64,000 nucleotides of DNA. Source: Acrocarpospora pleiomorpha. GTDB taxonomy: Bacteria > Actinomycetota > Actinomycetes > Streptosporangiales > Streptosporangiaceae. Position 1 is the stretch's first letter. Each line of letters begins with the position of its first letter. Shown here piece after piece: positions 25,087 to 34,079 of the stretch. The notes under the pieces were generated by a model. The model was not told the DNA's origin. It worked only from the letters and a program-made list of their open reading frames with translations, and searched no databases. The DNA lies in assembly GCF_009687885.1 (NCBI RefSeq), contig NZ_BLAF01000054.1, positions 18,666-82,665 of the forward strand, given 5' to 3'. Both the position numbers and the translations under genes were made by a program.

Positions 25087-26538
25087 CTAGAGCTTGATCG
25101 ACTTGTACTCGAGCGTGAACAGCAGGCCTTCGTCGCCGTGCTCACGTCCGACCCCTGACTGCTTGTAACCGCCGAACGGAGCGGCGACCGTGAACCCGAA
25201 TCCGTTGATGCCGAACGTTCCGGTGCGCACCGCGCGGGCGATCTCGAGGCCCCGATCGCGGTCGGCGGTGTAGACAGCACCGTGCAGCCCGTAGTCGTTG
25301 TCATTCGCCATCGCGATCGCGTCGTCGACCGTGTCGTACTCGATGACACATCCGACCGGGCCGAAGATCTCTTCACGCGCCACCCGCATGGTGTTGTCAA
25401 CGCCGACGAGCAGGGTCGGTTCGTAGTACCAGCCACGATTCAGGTCAGCCGGCCGACGTCCGCCGGTGGCGATCACCGCACCTTCGCCGCGGGCCTCTTC
25501 GACGTAACCCGCCACGCGCTCGCGAGCGGCCTTCGACACCAGGGGGCCGAGATCGGTCTGCGCGTCGAACGGGTCGCCGACGCGCATCTTCTCGATCTCG
25601 GCGACGATCGCGTCGACGAGTTGGTCACGCAGGTGTCCGGGGACGAAGGCGCGGGTGAGAGCGATGCAGGACTGGCCGCTCCCCGCGCAGAAAGATGCCG
25701 CCAACGACGTGCCGGCCTGGGCGATGTCGGCATCGTCGAGCACAATCGCAGCCGACTTGCCGCCGAGCTCGAGGCTGACCGGCTTGAGATCGCGCCCTGA
25801 CACCGCGCCGATCTCGCGCCCGACGGCCGTGCTGCCGGTGAAGGTGACCGCGTCGACATCGCGATGCCCGACGATCGACTGACCCACTTCCGCGTCACCT
25901 GGGACGATGTTGAGCACGCCGGCGGGAAGGCCGGCTTCGTGCAGAGCCGCCGCGAGGTAGTGGATGTCGAAGGGAGTCTGCGGCGACGGCTTGAAGACCA
26001 CCGAGCAGCCGGTGATGAGCGCGGGGACGATCTTGCCGGTGCCGATGGAGAACGGGCCGTTCCATGGCGCGATCGCACCGACGACGCCAATCGGCTCGCG
26101 TACGACCAGTGACGTCCCTTTCGGGTCGACGATCGTCGTCGGCTCGATCAACCTGTCCACCCGCTGGATTCCGTCGGCGATGTAATTCATCGCACGATCA
26201 CGCACGCCTTCCGCCGACCTCGGAATCGTCGTGCCGAGCTCGGAGGTGATCACGTGGGCGACCTGGTCGACCTGCTCGCCCAAGATCTGCCGGGCCTGTT
26301 CGAGGACAGCGGAGCGCTCGGCCTGCGTGAGCGAGCGCCAACGTCCGTCGTCGAAACTCCGCCGCGCCGCCGCGACTGCCGCCTCGGCATCGGCGGCGGT
26401 GCCCATCACCGTCGACCGATAGACGCCTTCGGTCGACGGGCTGATCACGTCGTACCGTTCGTTGCCGGCCGGTTTGCGCCACGCGCCGTCGATCCACAGC
26501 TCCTCGACAGCGCGCGCCGGATCGTAAGAGTCCGTCAT
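25087..26538 (-). CDS. NAD(P)-dependent aldehyde dehydrogenase
   Basis: 483 aa, normal length. APWNGPF at 157-163, FTGSTAVG at 233-240, Glu257 in LELGGKSA, nucleophile Cys291 in GSGQSCIA, and the C-terminal FGGYKQSGVGREHGDEGL. Oxidises an aldehyde to the acid, which the adjacent NDP-forming CoA ligase could activate; the two genes overlap by 4 bp. Its closest family look is the geranial/betaine-aldehyde-like group common in terpenoid and alicyclic catabolism. Substrate not determinable. Confidence 0.93.
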   Translation of the reverse strand: MTDSYDPARAVEELWIDGAWRKPAGNERYDVISPSTEGVYRSTVMGTAADAEAAVAAARRSFDDGRWRSLTQAERSAVLEQARQILGEQVDQVAHVITSELGTTIPRSAEGVRDRAMNYIADGIQRVDRLIEPTTIVDPKGTSLVVREPIGVVGAIAPWNGPFSIGTGKIVPALITGCSVVFKPSPQTPFDIHYLAAALHEAGLPAGVLNIVPGDAEVGQSIVGHRDVDAVTFTGSTAVGREIGAVSGRDLKPVSLELGGKSAAIVLDDADIAQAGTSLAASFCAGSGQSCIALTRAFVPGHLRDQLVDAIVAEIEKMRVGDPFDAQTDLGPLVSKAARERVAGYVEEARGEGAVIATGGRRPADLNRGWYYEPTLLVGVDNTMRVAREEIFGPVGCVIEYDTVDDAIAMANDNDYGLHGAVYTADRDRGLEIARAVRTGTFGINGFGFTVAAPFGGYKQSGVGREHGDEGLLFTLEYKSIKL

Positions 26539-28697
26539 GGCAACGCGCTCCGATCCGCCAGCTCGATCATCCCGTCGAGGGCGACCACGCCGCCGTCCCC
26601 AGGCCTCACCACGAGGGGGTTGATCTCCAGCGCGACGAGCGATCCGGCCAGATCGCCGACCAGTTCACTGAAGCGTGCCATGGCTTCGGCCAGAGCCTCG
26701 ATGTCGCCGCGCTCGGCACCGCGCACACCTTCCAGGAGCTTCCAGATCCGAAGCTCGCGGAGCATCTCCAGCGAGCGAGCCGCATCGAAGGGCGGCAGGG
26801 CGGCGGTGGCGTCACCGAACTGCTCGACGTAGATTCCACCGGCACCGGTGACGACGACCGGTCCGAGTGAGGGGTCGATCACAACGCCCAGCAAGACTTC
26901 GACACCGTGTGAGACGAACGGCGAGACCACGACCCCGGCCAGGTGCGCGTGCGGCGCCTTGGCCGCAACCACGGTCATCATGCTCGCGAAGCCATCGCGC
27001 ACGGCAGCCTCGTCACGAAGGTCGAGGAGCACGCCGCCGACGTCCGTCTTATGGGCTATGTCGGTGGATGAGATCTTCATGACGACGGGGAAGCCGATCT
27101 CCTTCGCGGCAGTCGCCGCGGCATCGGCCGTCTCGCAGAACCGCTCCCGCAGCGTCGGCATGCCGTAGGCCTGGAGCAGTCTCTTGACATCGCTCTCGGT
27201 CGGCTCCGGGCCGAGCGAGCGCAGCAGTTCCGCACGCCCGGGCCTTACACCGGCCTGATGGGCGGCGAGTCTCTTCTTGGCCGCGGCCAACCGCGTCGCG
27301 CGGTTCGTGCCGTAGTCGATGGCGTTACCCAGCGCCTTCACGCCGGGGGAGCCATGGACGTAGCGCACGTCGTGCTCGCGCGCCATGTCCTTGCCCAGCT
27401 CTGACGGGTCGCGGTCACCGGTCGCTTGGAAACAGGCCCACTGACCCGCACGGCCGGCCGCGGCGAGCGCCTTCATGTTGCCCGCCACGCGCTCGATGTA
27501 GGCATCACCGTGCACTTCGCGTGAGCGCGGTTGCTCGCCCTGCACGACGAGCACGTCAAACTCAGCGGCCTTCGCCACCGCGCCGACGATGCGGGTGAGA
27601 GCACTGGCACCGCCCGCGGTCATGTCCATCGGGTTGCCGATCGTGTGCGGGTCGAGCCCGCTCACCTCCGCGAGCTGAGAGCGCAGCGTGTCCGAGATCG
27701 GCGCCAACTCGATCGGAGATCCGTCGGCCTGGTCCGCGAAGTAGCCGCCCGCGCCACCCGAGCCGCCGACGAACATCGTGCGCGGCCCCGATGGCGCTGC
27801 ACGGCTCGCGAGTACGCCCGCCGTCTCGATGAGCTCGTCAACCGTGTCGACCACGATGACACCGAGATCGCGCAGGAATGTTTCGACGACGACCGCATTG
27901 CCGACGACCGACGCGGTGTGCGCCTCGGCGACCTTCTGACCTATGGCGGAGCGCCCCATCTTGCAGACGACGATCGGCTTGCCGACCTCCAGCGCCCGGG
28001 TTGCGACCTCCTGGAACAGCGCCGGATCGGCGATGCGTTCCAGCACGCCACCCAGCACCGTCGTCCCCGGATCATCGACGAAGTAGTCGAAGTAGTCGGT
28101 CGACGACACCACCAACTCGTTGCCGCTCGAAATGAGGTAGCGCAAGTCCACGCCACGAGCGAAAGCCGATCCAGTGAGGCTGAGACCGAGCTGGCCGCTC
28201 TGTGACACCAGGCTGATCCCACCACCTGGAGGCATCGCGTCGAGCCAGTTGCGGGAGAGCATCGTCGTGGTGGTGAAGTTGATGAAGCCGTAGCAGTTCG
28301 GGCCGATCATGCTGATGCCGTGGTCCGCGCAGAACTGTGTCACCTCGGCCGCCAGCGCCTTGCCCTCGGGACCGGCCTCGGAGAAGCCCGAGGCGATCGC
28401 GGTGACGCTGCGAACGCCGGCCCGATCGCAGTCGGCGAGCACATCGGGCGTCAGACTCGCCGGCACCGCGATGAGCGCGTGGTCGACCAGGCCGTCGATG
28501 CTGTCGACCGTGGGCGCCGTGGCCTGACCGAGGACCTCGGGAGTCCGCGGATTCACCAGATGGATCTGCCCCGGGAAGTTCCACCGCTTGAGGTTGCGGA
28601 TGAAGGCGCTCGACCACGCCGACCTTTCGCTGGCGCCGACGATCGCGATCGACGTCGGATTGAGCAGGTTGTGGATGCGCTGGTTATCGGTCGTCAC
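26535..28697 (-). CDS. NDP-forming acyl-CoA ligase (acetate--CoA ligase/ADP-forming type), alpha-beta fusion
   Basis: 720 aa. N-terminal CoA-binding Rossmann domain (LNPTSIAIVGASERSAWSSA, about residues 8-130), central succinyl-CoA-synthetase-like domains (PNCYGFINF; ISLVSQSGQLGL; ISSGNELVVSSTDYFDYF, to about 440) and C-terminal ATP-grasp domain (about 490-715: FPVVMKISSTDIAHKTDVGGV, EVLLGVVIDPSLGPVVVTGAGG, LEINPLVV). Activates a free acid with CoA and ATP, giving NDP and phosphate rather than AMP. GTG start after GGGAGGA overlaps the preceding stop (GTGA). Positioned to accept the acid made by the aldehyde dehydrogenase. Confidence 0.9.
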   Translation of the reverse strand: MTTDNQRIHNLLNPTSIAIVGASERSAWSSAFIRNLKRWNFPGQIHLVNPRTPEVLGQATAPTVDSIDGLVDHALIAVPASLTPDVLADCDRAGVRSVTAIASGFSEAGPEGKALAAEVTQFCADHGISMIGPNCYGFINFTTTTMLSRNWLDAMPPGGGISLVSQSGQLGLSLTGSAFARGVDLRYLISSGNELVVSSTDYFDYFVDDPGTTVLGGVLERIADPALFQEVATRALEVGKPIVVCKMGRSAIGQKVAEAHTASVVGNAVVVETFLRDLGVIVVDTVDELIETAGVLASRAAPSGPRTMFVGGSGGAGGYFADQADGSPIELAPISDTLRSQLAEVSGLDPHTIGNPMDMTAGGASALTRIVGAVAKAAEFDVLVVQGEQPRSREVHGDAYIERVAGNMKALAAAGRAGQWACFQATGDRDPSELGKDMAREHDVRYVHGSPGVKALGNAIDYGTNRATRLAAAKKRLAAHQAGVRPGRAELLRSLGPEPTESDVKRLLQAYGMPTLRERFCETADAAATAAKEIGFPVVMKISSTDIAHKTDVGGVLLDLRDEAAVRDGFASMMTVVAAKAPHAHLAGVVVSPFVSHGVEVLLGVVIDPSLGPVVVTGAGGIYVEQFGDATAALPPFDAARSLEMLRELRIWKLLEGVRGAERGDIEALAEAMARFSELVGDLAGSLVALEINPLVVRPGDGGVVALDGMIELADRSALP

Positions 28698-29887
28698 CGC
28701 GCGTCCTCCCCGCCCGTGGGGCGCATCAGCAGGGCACCGCTCCTGAGGGCAGCGGTGAGGACGGCCATGTTGCGGCTCTTTCCGCCGAACAGCTTGGCGT
28801 CGGCGGCCGCGCGGCGGAGGAACAGGTGGGCGTCGTGCTCCCACGTGAACCCGATTCCGCCGTGCACCTGGATCATGTCGTGCGCGCTCTTGACGAAGGC
28901 TTCACCGCAGTAGACGGCCGCCGTCGCCACCTGAGACCGCAACGCCTTTTCGCCAAGCCGACCGGCGCGGACGGCGGCATCGAAACTCAGTGCGACTGAC
29001 TCGGCGAAGGCGGCCGTTGCCTCCGATCGAATGTAGATGTCGACGCACTTGTGCTTGATGGCCTGGAAACTACCGATGCTGCGACCGAACTGCCTGCGGT
29101 CCTTGGCGTACCGGCTGGTCATGTCGAGCACTGTCGCAATGCCTCCGGCCTGCTCACACACTAGCGCCGCGGCGGCCAACGCGCAGAGGCTCGCGTCAAG
29201 GCCGGCGAGGTCGGCCACATCACCGACTCGCTCCGCTGCCGCGCCCTCGAACACGAAGCGACCGAGCTTGCGGGTTGAATCGAGCGCGGGCAACGACGTC
29301 GAGCTGACCCCGCTCGCATCGGTGCGCACCACGAACAGCGCGGTCTCGGAACCGGTTGTCCCGAAGGTGAGCAGGATGTCGGCCGCCGGACCGTCCGTCA
29401 CGAAACTCTTGTGACCGGTCAGCGTCCATGCGCCGCCGGGGCCTTCCTCGGCGCGCACCGAGCCGTTGGCGAGCGCCCAGTCGCCTTGATCGTCGGCGAC
29501 GGCCAGCGTCGCCACCACCTCGCCGCCGGCGAGCGCGGGAAGCCAGCGCGACTTCGCGTCGGTGTCGGCGGCGGCGACGAGGCAGTGGCTGGAAAGGACC
29601 GCGCTCGACAGGTACGGCCAGCTCGTCAGCGCCGCACCGGCCGCGGTCAGCACCAGCGAGGCCTCAGCGAAGCCGAACCCAGAGCCTCCGTACTCCTCGG
29701 GGATCATGAGGCCAAGCAGGTCGGCCTCCTTGGCCGCACGCCGCCACAGCTCGCCATCTCGCCCGATCGGGTCGCCGGCCAGCTGACGTACCCGGTTGAT
29801 CGGCTGGTTGGCCGCCAAGAACCTGCGTACTTCCGTCGCGAACTCACGCTGCTCGTCCGAGTACAGCTCGGCTGCCATGGCGCTCAT
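28694..29887 (-). CDS. Acyl-CoA dehydrogenase subunit lacking the catalytic base (beta-type)
   Basis: 397 aa. N-terminal YSDEQREFATEVRRFLA, middle strand TLTGHKSFVTDGPAADIL and the C-terminal FGRSIGSFQAIKHKCVDIYI with QVHGGIGFTWEHDAHLFLRRA. In the position of the catalytic Glu the sequence runs KLFGGKSRN, with no acid. The gene immediately before it (29884-31080) has that Glu. Such pairs form alpha2beta2 heterotetramers in mycobacterial sterol side-chain breakdown (FadE26/27, FadE28/29 types), where each pair builds shared FAD sites. ATG overlaps the partner's stop (ATGA). Confidence 0.88.
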   Translation of the reverse strand: MSAMAAELYSDEQREFATEVRRFLAANQPINRVRQLAGDPIGRDGELWRRAAKEADLLGLMIPEEYGGSGFGFAEASLVLTAAGAALTSWPYLSSAVLSSHCLVAAADTDAKSRWLPALAGGEVVATLAVADDQGDWALANGSVRAEEGPGGAWTLTGHKSFVTDGPAADILLTFGTTGSETALFVVRTDASGVSSTSLPALDSTRKLGRFVFEGAAAERVGDVADLAGLDASLCALAAAALVCEQAGGIATVLDMTSRYAKDRRQFGRSIGSFQAIKHKCVDIYIRSEATAAFAESVALSFDAAVRAGRLGEKALRSQVATAAVYCGEAFVKSAHDMIQVHGGIGFTWEHDAHLFLRRAAADAKLFGGKSRNMAVLTAALRSGALLMRPTGGEDAR

Positions 29888-31080
29888 CTCGGAATGTCCT
29901 TCCAGGGCAGGTCCGCCTCGACGCTCGCTTCCTTGTCGAGCCCCAGGATCCGCTCGCCTATCACGTTCCGGTGGATCTCCGAGGTGCCGCCTTCGATCGA
30001 GTAACCACGCGAGCGCAGGTAACCGCGCACCACCGTGCTGTCTCGCAACGTCGCCTCGGTGGTGGTGTCCTCCCACAGCAGGCCCTCGGTCCCGAGCAGT
30101 TCCATCGCGGTCGCCGACGCCAGCTGCCCGGCTTCGGCCCACATCACCTTGCCGACCGCACCATCAGCGGACTTGGCGCTCTTGGATCTGTTACGCGAAC
30201 GCCACCGCCACAGTCGCAGCGCTTCGAATTGCGCCCAGGTCTCGGCCACGCGGTAGGAGGCCACATCGGAGATCGCGGACACCCCGCCGCGCAACTCGAT
30301 GGCGGCTATCAGCTGACGAAATCCGTCCTGGTCGATGGTCAGCTGGGAGCGACCGGCGGCGGACCGGGTGCTGTTGTAACGGCGCTCGTTCATCAGCGCC
30401 GTGGTGGCGACGTTCCAACCGTCTCCAACGTCACCGACCCGATCACAGTCGGGTACGAAGGCGCTCTCCATGAAGATCTCGGCGAACATGCTCTCGCCGG
30501 TGATCTGACGCAGGGGGCGCACCTCGACGCCCGGTTGAGTCAAGTCAAGGATGAAGAAGGTGATGCCGCGGTGCTTGGGCACAGCCGGATCGGTACGCGC
30601 CAGCAAAGCGCCGCGGGTCGACGTCATGCCCCGGCTGGTCCACACCTTCTGGCCCGTGATCAGCCAGCCGCCGTCGACGGGGACCGCCCGCGTCGCCAAA
30701 CCCGCGAGGTCACTACCGGCGCCGGGTTCGGAGAACAACTGGCAGAACTGGTCCGCACCGGTGAACAGGCGGCGCAGCACGCGCTCCTGAAGCTCACGAG
30801 TTCCGAACTCGGCGATCGCCGGGGCGATCACCCCCCAGCCCAGCGAGTTCGCCGCACGCGCGTCAGGCGCGCCCGCGTCGGCGAACATCGTGACTATGGC
30901 CAGGTGGTCGGCCAGAGTCGCGCCGGAGCCGCCGATGCCCTCGGGAAAGTGCGCCCACGCCAGACCGGCGTCGTATTGGCGCCCGAGAAACTCGGGGACG
31001 TCGTCGAACAGGTCGGCGTTGTCTTCGAGGAACGCCGCCGCGCGCTCCAGCACATTGTGCGCGAGACGCTGCCGGGTCAT
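29884..31080 (-). CDS. Acyl-CoA dehydrogenase subunit with catalytic Glu (alpha-type)
   Basis: 398 aa. QLFSEPGAGSDLAGLATRAV binds FAD, GWLITGQKVWTSRGM precedes the linker, and the catalytic base is Glu363 in SIEGGTSEIHRNVIGERILG. The C-terminal half has the insert LRLWRWRSRNRSKS typical of the FadE alpha subunits that pair with a second dehydrogenase. ATG at 31080 has an excellent GGGGAG site; an upstream ATG at 31107 overlaps the crotonase stop but lacks one. Works with the next gene as a heteromeric enzyme acting on a bulky CoA ester. Confidence 0.9.
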   Translation of the reverse strand: MTRQRLAHNVLERAAAFLEDNADLFDDVPEFLGRQYDAGLAWAHFPEGIGGSGATLADHLAIVTMFADAGAPDARAANSLGWGVIAPAIAEFGTRELQERVLRRLFTGADQFCQLFSEPGAGSDLAGLATRAVPVDGGWLITGQKVWTSRGMTSTRGALLARTDPAVPKHRGITFFILDLTQPGVEVRPLRQITGESMFAEIFMESAFVPDCDRVGDVGDGWNVATTALMNERRYNSTRSAAGRSQLTIDQDGFRQLIAAIELRGGVSAISDVASYRVAETWAQFEALRLWRWRSRNRSKSAKSADGAVGKVMWAEAGQLASATAMELLGTEGLLWEDTTTEATLRDSTVVRGYLRSRGYSIEGGTSEIHRNVIGERILGLDKEASVEADLPWKDIPR

Positions 31081-31106
31081 CTTCGATCTCCCCTCACCGA
31101 GCACCA

Positions 31107-32000
31107 TCAGTCGGCTTTCTTCGGAGTCGCTCTGTAGTCGCCGTAAGGGCCGTCGCGCCACGCGAGCGCTTCCTTCAAGCCATCGTTCTCAATCCGGGTG
31201 CGCCACTCGTAGCCGGACCGTGTGCCGCGGGCGAGCGAGTCGAGGATCGTGTTCGCGCGCACGGCGGCCTCGATGCCCATGTTTTCGTAGAAGACGTTGA
31301 CACCCTCCTTGAGAAGGGCCAGCCAATCGGCGCTCTGGTTGGCGATGCGATCCGCGAACGCCAGCGTTTTCTCAGACACCTCGCCGGGCTCGAAGGCGTA
31401 GTTCGCGATACCCAGCCGGACCGCCTCTTCTCCGCTGATCGAGTCCCCGGTGAAGAAGAGTTCCTTGGCCTTGCGCATGCCTATGATCAGCGGCAGCAGC
31501 ATTCCGTTGCGAGCGACACCGATGCCGCGGTGGCCTGGGTGACCGAACCTGCACGTTGTCGTGGTGGTGACCAGGTCGGTCATCATCGCCAGTTCCATTC
31601 CACCCGCGATGCAATGGCCGTGCGTCTCAGCGATCGTGACCTTCGACATGCGGAACAGGTAGAGCTGGATGTCGCTCACCTGCCGCAGGCGCGTCGCGAA
31701 GTTCATCAGGAGCGGGCGACCTTGCTCGTCCTTCATGTCGTAGACGCGCTCAGGGTTGTGGGGCGAGCTCGTCGCCCCGGGGCCGCCGATGTCGTAACCG
31801 ACGGAAAAGGCACGGCCCGCGCCGCGCAGGATGATGACGCGCGCCGAGTCGTCGGCCTCGAGGTCGCGCAGCGCCTCTTCGAGCTCGCCGAAGGTTCGCG
31901 GCCGCAACGCGTTGAGCACCTCGGGGCGGTTGATGGAGATACGAGCGACGCGACCATCCGTTCCGACGCGCTCGATCAACAGGTCCTCGTATTCCTTCAC
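31107..32000 (-). CDS. Crotonase-superfamily enoyl-CoA hydratase-like protein
   Basis: 297 aa from the GTG at 32000, which has AGAGGGA at good distance; a GTG at 32027 overlapping the previous stop (GTGA) would add nine residues. Core motifs VARISINRPEVLNALRP, GAGRAFSVGYDIGGPG (oxyanion hole) and GHCIAGGMELAMMTDL, keeping the first catalytic Glu. The second reads FGHPGHRGIG, so the second Glu is lost. Long insert (ATSSPHNPERVYDMKDEQGR) after the first half-site suggests a large or branched acyl group. Follows the cyclase-family gene in the operon. Confidence 0.87.
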   Translation of the reverse strand: MKEYEDLLIERVGTDGRVARISINRPEVLNALRPRTFGELEEALRDLEADDSARVIILRGAGRAFSVGYDIGGPGATSSPHNPERVYDMKDEQGRPLLMNFATRLRQVSDIQLYLFRMSKVTIAETHGHCIAGGMELAMMTDLVTTTTTCRFGHPGHRGIGVARNGMLLPLIIGMRKAKELFFTGDSISGEEAVRLGIANYAFEPGEVSEKTLAFADRIANQSADWLALLKEGVNVFYENMGIEAAVRANTILDSLARGTRSGYEWRTRIENDGLKEALAWRDGPYGDYRATPKKAD

Positions 32001-32023
32001 TATCTGCGTCCCTCTTGCTAGCT

Positions 32024-32968
32024 TCACCTGATCGCGATCGCATTCGCGGTTGACCCCAGCCCGCCGGGCACGTGCAGTGGTGCGCTCACCAGGAACATCT
32101 CGTAGTCGTTCGTACGCGCGCAGTCGGCGGCAAGGTCGTCAAGCCACCACAGTTCGCCGATCGGGAAGCCGAGTTGACCGATCAGCACCCGGTGCAGGAG
32201 GCCGAACACGCTTCCGCTCGCCTCGTCTGGAGGCCACACCTCGACGGAAGGGCTGTCGGAGGCGATCGCGGCGACGCCGGAGTCCCACAGCCACTCGGCC
32301 ATCTCCTCGGAGTGGTCGATGCCCGCCGCCTTCAGGCCCGTCCGGTCGGACAGCGTCGTACGCACGTCGACACCCTGCTCGAGGTACCAGCTCAGGAAAC
32401 CGGTGCGGATCAGCAGGACATCGCCCTGTTCGAGCGTCAATCCGGTCGCCGTCAGCGCGCGCTCGAGGTCGTCGGCCGTGAACGCGACACTGTCGCCGGC
32501 CGTTACGCCACGGACGGTGAGGTGAGAGGACATGTCGAGGAGCACGCCGCGACCGGCGATGCCCTTCTTCGCCCAGTGCTCGATCGTCCCGACATGTTCG
32601 GCCAGGAGTTCGCCGGCGGTGACGCCTCCGTAGAACACGTCCGGGCTGTAGGAGACGTGACCGAGCGCGTCCCACTGGCTGGAGGCCTGCGGCGCGAAGT
32701 GATGGAGGGCGTCATCGAGGGATTTGCCGTTCTTGTTCACGACGGTGTGCTCGACCCGGGGGCGCCGGTACAGCGGCGGGTCGAGCAGGTCGATCGGCGC
32801 GTTGAGCGGGAACAGCGCGCCGCGGCGGACCAGCCGGCCCCCGCGCAGCACGGCGTCGGCCCCTTGGAGGTTGAGGCGGCCGAGCGAGTCGCGCTCACCC
32901 CAGAGACCCCACGCGGACCTGCCACCCAATTCGGCCGGCGGCAGGTCGGCATACTTGGGCAAATCCAC
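32024..32968 (-). CDS. Cyclase-family (kynurenine-formamidase-like) metal-dependent hydrolase
   Basis: 314 aa. SSQWDALGHVSYSPDVFYGG carries the Asp and His that align with the HxGTHxDxPxH metal site of the family in its longer, plant/actinobacterial form; IAGRGVLLDMSSHL, GDVLLIRTGFLSWY and GIDHSEEMAEWLWDSGVAAIASDSPSVE follow. Family members hydrolyse amides or lactone-like C-N/C-O bonds, and some act on beta-diketones of cyclic substrates. A ring-opening role is plausible here. GTG start after GAGGA; the upstream TTG-started frame overlaps the promoter region. First gene of the operon running to 23747. Confidence 0.8.
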   Translation of the reverse strand: MDLPKYADLPPAELGGRSAWGLWGERDSLGRLNLQGADAVLRGGRLVRRGALFPLNAPIDLLDPPLYRRPRVEHTVVNKNGKSLDDALHHFAPQASSQWDALGHVSYSPDVFYGGVTAGELLAEHVGTIEHWAKKGIAGRGVLLDMSSHLTVRGVTAGDSVAFTADDLERALTATGLTLEQGDVLLIRTGFLSWYLEQGVDVRTTLSDRTGLKAAGIDHSEEMAEWLWDSGVAAIASDSPSVEVWPPDEASGSVFGLLHRVLIGQLGFPIGELWWLDDLAADCARTNDYEMFLVSAPLHVPGGLGSTANAIAIR

Positions 32969-33025
32969 ACCGGCTTCCTCTCCCTGTGCCGTACCGCCGC
33001 GACGGGGGCAGTGCCCATCCGCATT

Positions 33026-33061
33026 GGATGCAATTGTATACCTTGGCTCTGACCTGCGCAA
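33026..33061 (-). promoter_or_regulatory. Promoter with GNATNC operator, start of the 32968-23747 operon
   Basis: Minus strand: TTGCGC (33061-33056), 17-bp spacer, TACAAT (-10). Hexamers GTATAC-AATT-GCATCC at 33041-33026 overlap the -10 box, 58 bases before the GTG start. The 98-bp gap between the alcohol dehydrogenase stop and this start holds nothing else. Confidence 0.68.
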
Positions 33062-33066
33062 CGTTC

Positions 33067-34077
33067 TCAGCCGACCTCGACGAGGGACTTCACCACCAGG
33101 TGGGGGTTGCCGTGCGCGAATGCCATCGCCTCGCCGGCGTCCTCCAGGCCGTAGCGCTGGGTGACCAGAGAGCGGACGAGGTCCTCGTGGCGACGCACCA
33201 GTTGAACTGCCCCGGCGAAGTCGTTGGACGACCGGGCACCATAGACGTCGAGCTCCTTCGCGGTGAACACGCGCATGTTCAGGTCGATGCGCTGCTGCGA
33301 GATGCCCAGCAGTACGATGCGAGCGGCCATCGATGCGATGTCGAAGCCCTTCTGGGCAACGACTGACGCCCCGGTGGCCTCCACAACCAAGGTCGCACCC
33401 AGTCCCGAGGTCCAGTCGGCCACTCGCGCATCGAGTTGCGACAGGTCAGACACCGTCTCGGCCGCGCCCAGGCGGCGGGCTACCGCCAGGCGCGACTCCT
33501 CCTGATCGAGCACCATCACCTTGGCTCCGACATCGCAGGCAGCGAGGATCGCGCTCAGGCCGACCGGGCCGGCTCCGAGCACGACCACGAAGTCGTCGGC
33601 GACAACATGGGCACGAGCCAACCCGTGGTGACCGACCGAGATCGTTTCGCACAGCGCCACAGCGTCTGGGGTCAGTCCTTCGGCCGAATAGACGTTACGC
33701 AGCGGGACCGCGATCCGCTCCTGCAACGCGCCAGGACGGTGCACGCCCAGGCCTCGCATGTTGACGCAGGTGTTGCGGCGGCCGAGCCCGCACGGGTAGC
33801 ACTCGCCGCATGAGTTCACCGGCATGATCGCGACACGCTCTCCGATCTTGAGGTCACCGCGGTAGCCGTCGGGAAGGCCCTCCACGATCGCGCTGACCTC
33901 GTGACCTTGGATGATCGGCAGCTCGGTGGGAAAGCTGCCATCGAAGATGTGCAGGTCGGTGCCACAGATGCCGACGACCTCTACCCTGAGCAGGGCCTCG
34001 TCAGGACCGGCTGTGGGCGGCTCGACCTGAGCCAGCCCGACTTGGCGGGGAGCCGAGGTGAGTGCTGCACGCTGCAT
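33067..34077 (-). CDS. Zinc-dependent medium-chain alcohol dehydrogenase
   Basis: 336 aa MDR. Catalytic zinc ligands Cys38 (GICGTD) and His59-Glu60 (GHE), structural zinc Cys90, Cys93, Cys96 and Cys104, NAD loop GAGPVGL near 167. Asp in VLDQEESRL suggests NAD. The family includes sorbitol, threonine and ring-alcohol dehydrogenases. In a pathway with hydroxylases it may oxidise the alcohol made by P450 to a ketone for the Baeyer-Villiger enzymes. Starts 2 bp after the Gfo/Idh stop, so co-translated. Confidence 0.92.
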   Translation of the reverse strand: MQRAALTSAPRQVGLAQVEPPTAGPDEALLRVEVVGICGTDLHIFDGSFPTELPIIQGHEVSAIVEGLPDGYRGDLKIGERVAIMPVNSCGECYPCGLGRRNTCVNMRGLGVHRPGALQERIAVPLRNVYSAEGLTPDAVALCETISVGHHGLARAHVVADDFVVVLGAGPVGLSAILAACDVGAKVMVLDQEESRLAVARRLGAAETVSDLSQLDARVADWTSGLGATLVVEATGASVVAQKGFDIASMAARIVLLGISQQRIDLNMRVFTAKELDVYGARSSNDFAGAVQLVRRHEDLVRSLVTQRYGLEDAGEAMAFAHGNPHLVVKSLVEVG

Positions 34078-34079
34078 GT

